From contig OX365947.1 in the NCBI GenBank assembly GCA_947247005.1, positions 38,210,760 through 38,274,759 on the forward strand: 64,000 nucleotides of DNA, read 5' to 3'. Below are positions 60,076 to 64,000 of this stretch, in pieces; positions within the stretch are counted from its first letter, which is position 1, and each line of letters starts with the position of its first letter. Source of the DNA: Spisula solida (lineage: Eukaryota > Mollusca > Bivalvia > Venerida > Mactridae). A program made the position numbers and the translations under genes. The notes beneath the pieces were generated by a model that was given only the letters and a program-made list of their open reading frames with translations, searched no databases and was not told the origin of the DNA.

Positions 60076-61012
60076 ACATTCCCTACATTGACATTAATAA
60101 GAACATTCACTACATTTGCGTTATATGAGAACATTCACAACATTGGTGTTATATATGAGAACATTCACTACATTTACATTATACGAGAACATTCACTACA
60201 TTGGCTTTATATGAGAACATTCACTACATTTGTGTTATATGAGAACATTCTCTACATTGGCCTTATATGAGAACATTCACTACATTAGTGTTATATGAGA
60301 ACATTCTCTACATTGGCCTTATATGAGAACATTCACTACATTTGTGTTATATGAGAACATTCTCTACATTAGTGTTATATGAGAACATTCACTACATTAG
60401 TGTTATATGAGAACATTCTCTACATTGGCCTTATATGAGAACATTCACTACATTAGTGTTATATGAGATTCTCTACATTGGCCTTATATGAGAACATTCA
60501 CTACATTTGTGTTATATGAGAACATTCTCTACATTAGTGTTATATGAGAACATTCACTACATTAGTGTTATATGAGAACATTCACTACATTAGTGTTATA
60601 TGAGAACATTCACTACATTAGTGTTATATGAGAACATTCACTACATTAGTGTTATATGAGAACATTCACTACATTTGAGTTATATGCGAGAACATTCGCT
60701 ACATTGACGTTATATGAGACCATTCACTACATTGACGTTATACGAGAACATTCACTACATTAGTGTTATATGAGAACATTCACTACATTTGAGTTATATG
60801 CGAGAACATTCGCTACATTGACGTTATATGAGACCATTCACTACATTGACGTTATACGAGAACATTCACTACATTGACGTTATACGAGAACATTCAATAC
60901 ATCGGCGTTACTAGTATATGGGACCATTCCCTACATTGGCGTTATACGATAACTTACATTACACTAGCGTTATATAAGAACATTCCCTACACTGGCGTTA
61001 TATAGAACACTG
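60076..61012. repeat. 28-bp minisatellite with higher-order units
   Basis: The basic unit is GAGAACATTCACTACATTAG plus TGTTATAT. Variants TTCTCTACATTGGCC, TTTGAGTTATATGC and TTGACGTTATAC recur in blocks; the run from about 60656 to 60745 is repeated at about 60770-60860. Confidence 0.95.
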
Positions 61013-61339
61013 AGACTTTTACGTACATTTATAGCATACGACATCCACATGCTTTTTGTGGGCGTTATATATGTATAACGTCTTGTTTTGCATTCCATCT
61101 GTTTACATCTCTGTTTAGATGTGGTGATGAAATTCACTGTCTTTAGTGGGCATATCCCCAACATAATGGTCTCAATTTTGGGAGCATTCTGTTCGGAACC
61201 CGTGTTGCAGGTACTACTAGTATTTCTGTGTCAAGAACTTTGTCGTGACTTCACGATACGGTTCAATGGTCATTCAGCTAGGGCATTCAGTCTTTTGGTT
61301 GCTGAAACTATTAATTTATTACACTTTACGACAGCTTGG

Positions 61340-61525
61340 ATTTGGATGGCTCTTTACTTGTTTAGTTGGGCATTGTGTCTTGTATGTGTTTTGTGTTTCC
61401 TGTTCCTGCTCGGTTGGTTCAGTTGGGCATTGTGTTTTGTGTGTTTTTAATGTTTGCTGTGCTCGGCTGGTTAAGTTGAGTGATGCCTTTCCTGTCAGAC
61501 TTAATAGTATCTTTTTAGTCAGTTC
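61340..61525. repeat. second copy of the 25.4-kb dispersed repeat
   Basis: TTAGTTGGGCATTGTG occurs twice (61360, 61418), followed by TGCTGTGCTCGGCTGGTTAA, TTGAGTGATG and CAGACTTAATAGTATCTTTT, matching 25440-25556. The 120-codon ORF across it is a T-rich artefact. Confidence 0.65.
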
Positions 61526-62699
61526 TTGTTTCTCCTGTGACTGAAGCTTTGTGTAGGGTGTGTGGGTGGAAGTCACTTAACCTTCTCTGCTTACTAAAGG
61601 TGACGTCGCCATAACGTCAAGGGGCGACCTACCTATATGGTACTATACATGTTAATTAATATATTTAATGCTTACACATATTTTATTTATTAATGAATTT
61701 GATATTTCGCATTTTAATCACTGATATATAAAAAATAGTTATAGCAAATTCGCTGTCTAAATTACCGATTTTCGCAATGTTAGGACAAAAGTCCTATTAT
61801 TTCTGGATCACCCCACGTATATAGTATACATGTACTACATTGCCTGTTTTGCACCACGACACACATATTAATTAGGAAGCATTCTTGGAATGCAATGTGC
61901 ATTTCTCTCCTGGAGGTTAAAAGGAAAGTTACTGCTAGTTAATACAATGAATAAATTTGTTTGCGTGAATATTGCAGCTTTTAATTGATGATTATATATA
62001 AACATATTTCAATGTTTATTGATCCCACCCTATTTACATTTTTTTGGATTGATAATGTTCGTAATCCAAATAAAAAATAAATTTCTGTTCAAATAATAAT
62101 TGCTGATCCCTTTGACCGTAGGCTTGCTGAGGTGTCTCTTTTTCTTTTCTTCAAAACTATTTAACTGATCTCTAGTTTTATTCGTTTACAAATGATGTAC
62201 TTAGATGTTTTCGCGTGAAAACAATAATATAGGGTTTCATATGAATTTTCTTATCAATTACAGATAACGAAAATAAATTGCTGAAATTCAACCAGGAAAA
62301 AAGCTTAGTGTCTGCACTATATAGCACTTAATATTCTAGTTGCTGGTCCAGTTATAACTGTTACCGAATGAACAGGGAACCAAGCGAAGTGACTACTAAA
62401 CGACGGTATCGTCCGGTGTCAATAGAAAATCCCGGTATTGACAGTTAATCACGCTGTATAGTACATTAATTATGCTATATATAATATTGAAACATGTCTG
62501 AGGCGGGGGATTAACTAATTATAGATAGTGCGAATGGGTGTGTGCAGAAAATGTCTATTTAGAATGGTCACATAATAATGTTTCAGTGATTTATAATGTG
62601 CTTGTAATTGTATAGGCCTATTTGCGAGTGCTACATGTACTTACGTTTTTCACTTCAGCACGCGTATATTAGAACGTTTTGTGCCTCCATATAGATGGA
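61526..62699. other. no gene seen
   Basis: AT-rich sequence with no supported feature. Confidence 0.5.
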
Positions 62700-63030
62700 T
62701 TTTGACACAATTACAGCCCTTTCAGGGCCTGCCATCTGACGGTGTCTTGCCAGCTCTACACATCCTATACCCTTGGCCATGACCAATACCTCGTTCCAAG
62801 GTCAAGGTCACAGCTGTCAAACAATAAACGGGGTGTATTTGAATATGTTCCATTAGGTTTTTTATTGTGTACGGCAATGATTTGTCTTTACTGACAGAAC
62901 AAAAGCAGGGGCATCCGTGTCGTTTAGACACATTTACAGTTTTGGTTTGGAACACCACTCCTTGAGGTTTTTTCTGTCAGATTGTACACCAAAACATTAC
63001 GGCTTCCGTTTGACGTCTTTCATCAAAAAT
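62700..63030 (-). mobile_element. interspersed-repeat fragment with AAGGTCAAGGTCA
   Basis: On the minus strand GACAGCTGTGACCTTGACCT and TGGTCATGGCCAAGG are words common in mollusc interspersed repeats. A similar GACCTTGACCTTGG block lies at about 12848. No coding capacity. Confidence 0.3.
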
Positions 63031-63195
63031 TTTTCTTGTACATTCTTTACTTTTATGAACCTTTGAGCGAGACGGTCATACAATCCTTGTAATCTAATGC
63101 TGTAGTCTGACATTTATAAATGTTGATATAAGTAGATATATCGGTATCTATAAACTGTTCCTGCAGCTCCAGATTGTGGTAACAATGTCTCCAGA

Positions 63196-64000
63196 GTACT
63201 GAACCGTAGATTGTGAACTCGATCTTAGACTATGTAGGTGGACATTAAAAAAATATACCAGACTTATATAATGCATTTTTCATGCGAACAAACGTTCAAC
63301 ATTCTCGTACATCAGTGGTTAGTTAAGTTCCCAGAATGAAGGTGGACATAGTCCTGAACCGTAGATTGTGAACTCGATCCCAGACAATTGAAGGTGGTCA
63401 TAGCCCTGCACCGTAGATTGTGAACTCGATGCCAGACAATGTAGGTGGACATAGTCCTGAACCGTAGATTGTGAACACGATCCCAGACAATTGAAGGTGG
63501 ACATAGCCCTGAACCGTAGATTGTGATCTCGATCCAAGACAATTGAAGGTGGACAACTGGACATAGCCCTGAACCGTAGATTGTAATCTCGATCCAAGAC
63601 AATTGAAGGTGGACAACTGGACATAGCCCTGAGCCGTAGATTGTGAACTCGATCCCAGACAATTGAAGGTGGACATAGTCCTGAACCGTAAATTTTAACT
63701 CTATCCCAGACAATTGAAGGTGGACTTAGTCTTGAACCGTAGAATGCGAACTTGATCCTTGGCAATGTAGGTGGACATAGTCCTGAACCGTTGATTCTTA
63801 ACTCGAGCCTAGACAATGTAGGTGGACATAGTCCTGAACCGTAGATTATGAACACGATCCAAGACAATGTAGGTGGACATGGTCCTGAACCGTAGATTGC
63901 GAACTCGATCCCAGACAGTGTAGGTGGACATAGTCGTGAACCGTAGATTATGAACTCGATCCTAGGCAATGTAGGTGGACATAGTCCTTAACCGTAGATT
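63196..64000. repeat. 51-bp minisatellite, continues past the window
   Basis: The unit is GTGGACATAGTCCTGAACCG, TAGATTGTGAACTCGATCCC and AGACAATGTAG, with some units extended by ACAACTG. The first copy (63196-63250) is separated from the rest by about 85 bp of unrelated DNA. Minus-strand ORFs up to 216 codons are artefacts. Confidence 0.95.

Noticed and set aside
61088..61450. 120-codon Cys/Leu/Phe-rich ORF
   Set aside because: It overlaps a repeated segment also present at 25.4 kb and looks like T-rich artefact rather than a membrane protein.
63312..63969. 216- and 133-codon minus-strand ORFs
   Set aside because: Products of the 51-bp array.

Overview
The window looks like eukaryotic, AT-rich, intron- or intergene-like DNA from an animal, most likely a bivalve mollusc. 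That call is an inference from repeat vocabulary: the GGGAGGTAACTC motif, a TCAGGTGAGCGAC-type repeat end, a GACGGACGGACG tail and a TATCCCTCGCCGATGAAATCGG repeat start. No bacterial operon, rRNA, genuine tRNA gene, CRISPR or complete conserved protein gene can be seen. Nearly all long open frames are products of tandem repeats.

Layout. 1-20 kb holds many minisatellites (units of 41, 19-20, 43, 19, 54, 30-62 and 30 bp) plus several short blocks with good acceptor and donor signals on the + strand (406-447, 16410-16440, 17405-17433, 18820-18882). A 103-codon open stretch without an obvious ATG lies at 20013-20324. 21-30 kb holds three more arrays and a broken exon of a small cysteine-bearing protein (minus strand, 27484-27743). 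30-51 kb is AT-rich with remnants of interspersed repeats, a clean hAT-type non-autonomous transposon with an 8-bp target duplication (40757-41527), foldback elements, and two tRNA-derived SINE heads. 50.9-57.2 kb is mobile-element rich: a 75-bp-armed inverted repeat nested in another repeat's hairpin end, a hAT-like MITE, a 52-bp minisatellite split by a 1.65-kb element with 29-bp terminal inverted repeats, and a decayed mariner transposase. 57.5-57.8 kb has an apparently intact minus-strand paralogue of the broken exon at 27.5 kb, with a signal-peptide-like start and a possible 90-bp intron. 59-64 kb is dominated by 47-, 28- and 51-bp arrays; the last runs off the window.

Two observations cross the whole window. 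Recognisable tandem arrays cover roughly 9 kb. The 8-bp palindrome GTCTAGAC, known as the palindromic Smad-binding element, occurs 11 times in non-repetitive sequence where about one would be expected.

Nothing here forms a recognisable multi-gene system. The best leads are the splice-flanked mini-exons, the paired cysteine-bearing exons and the nested mobile elements.
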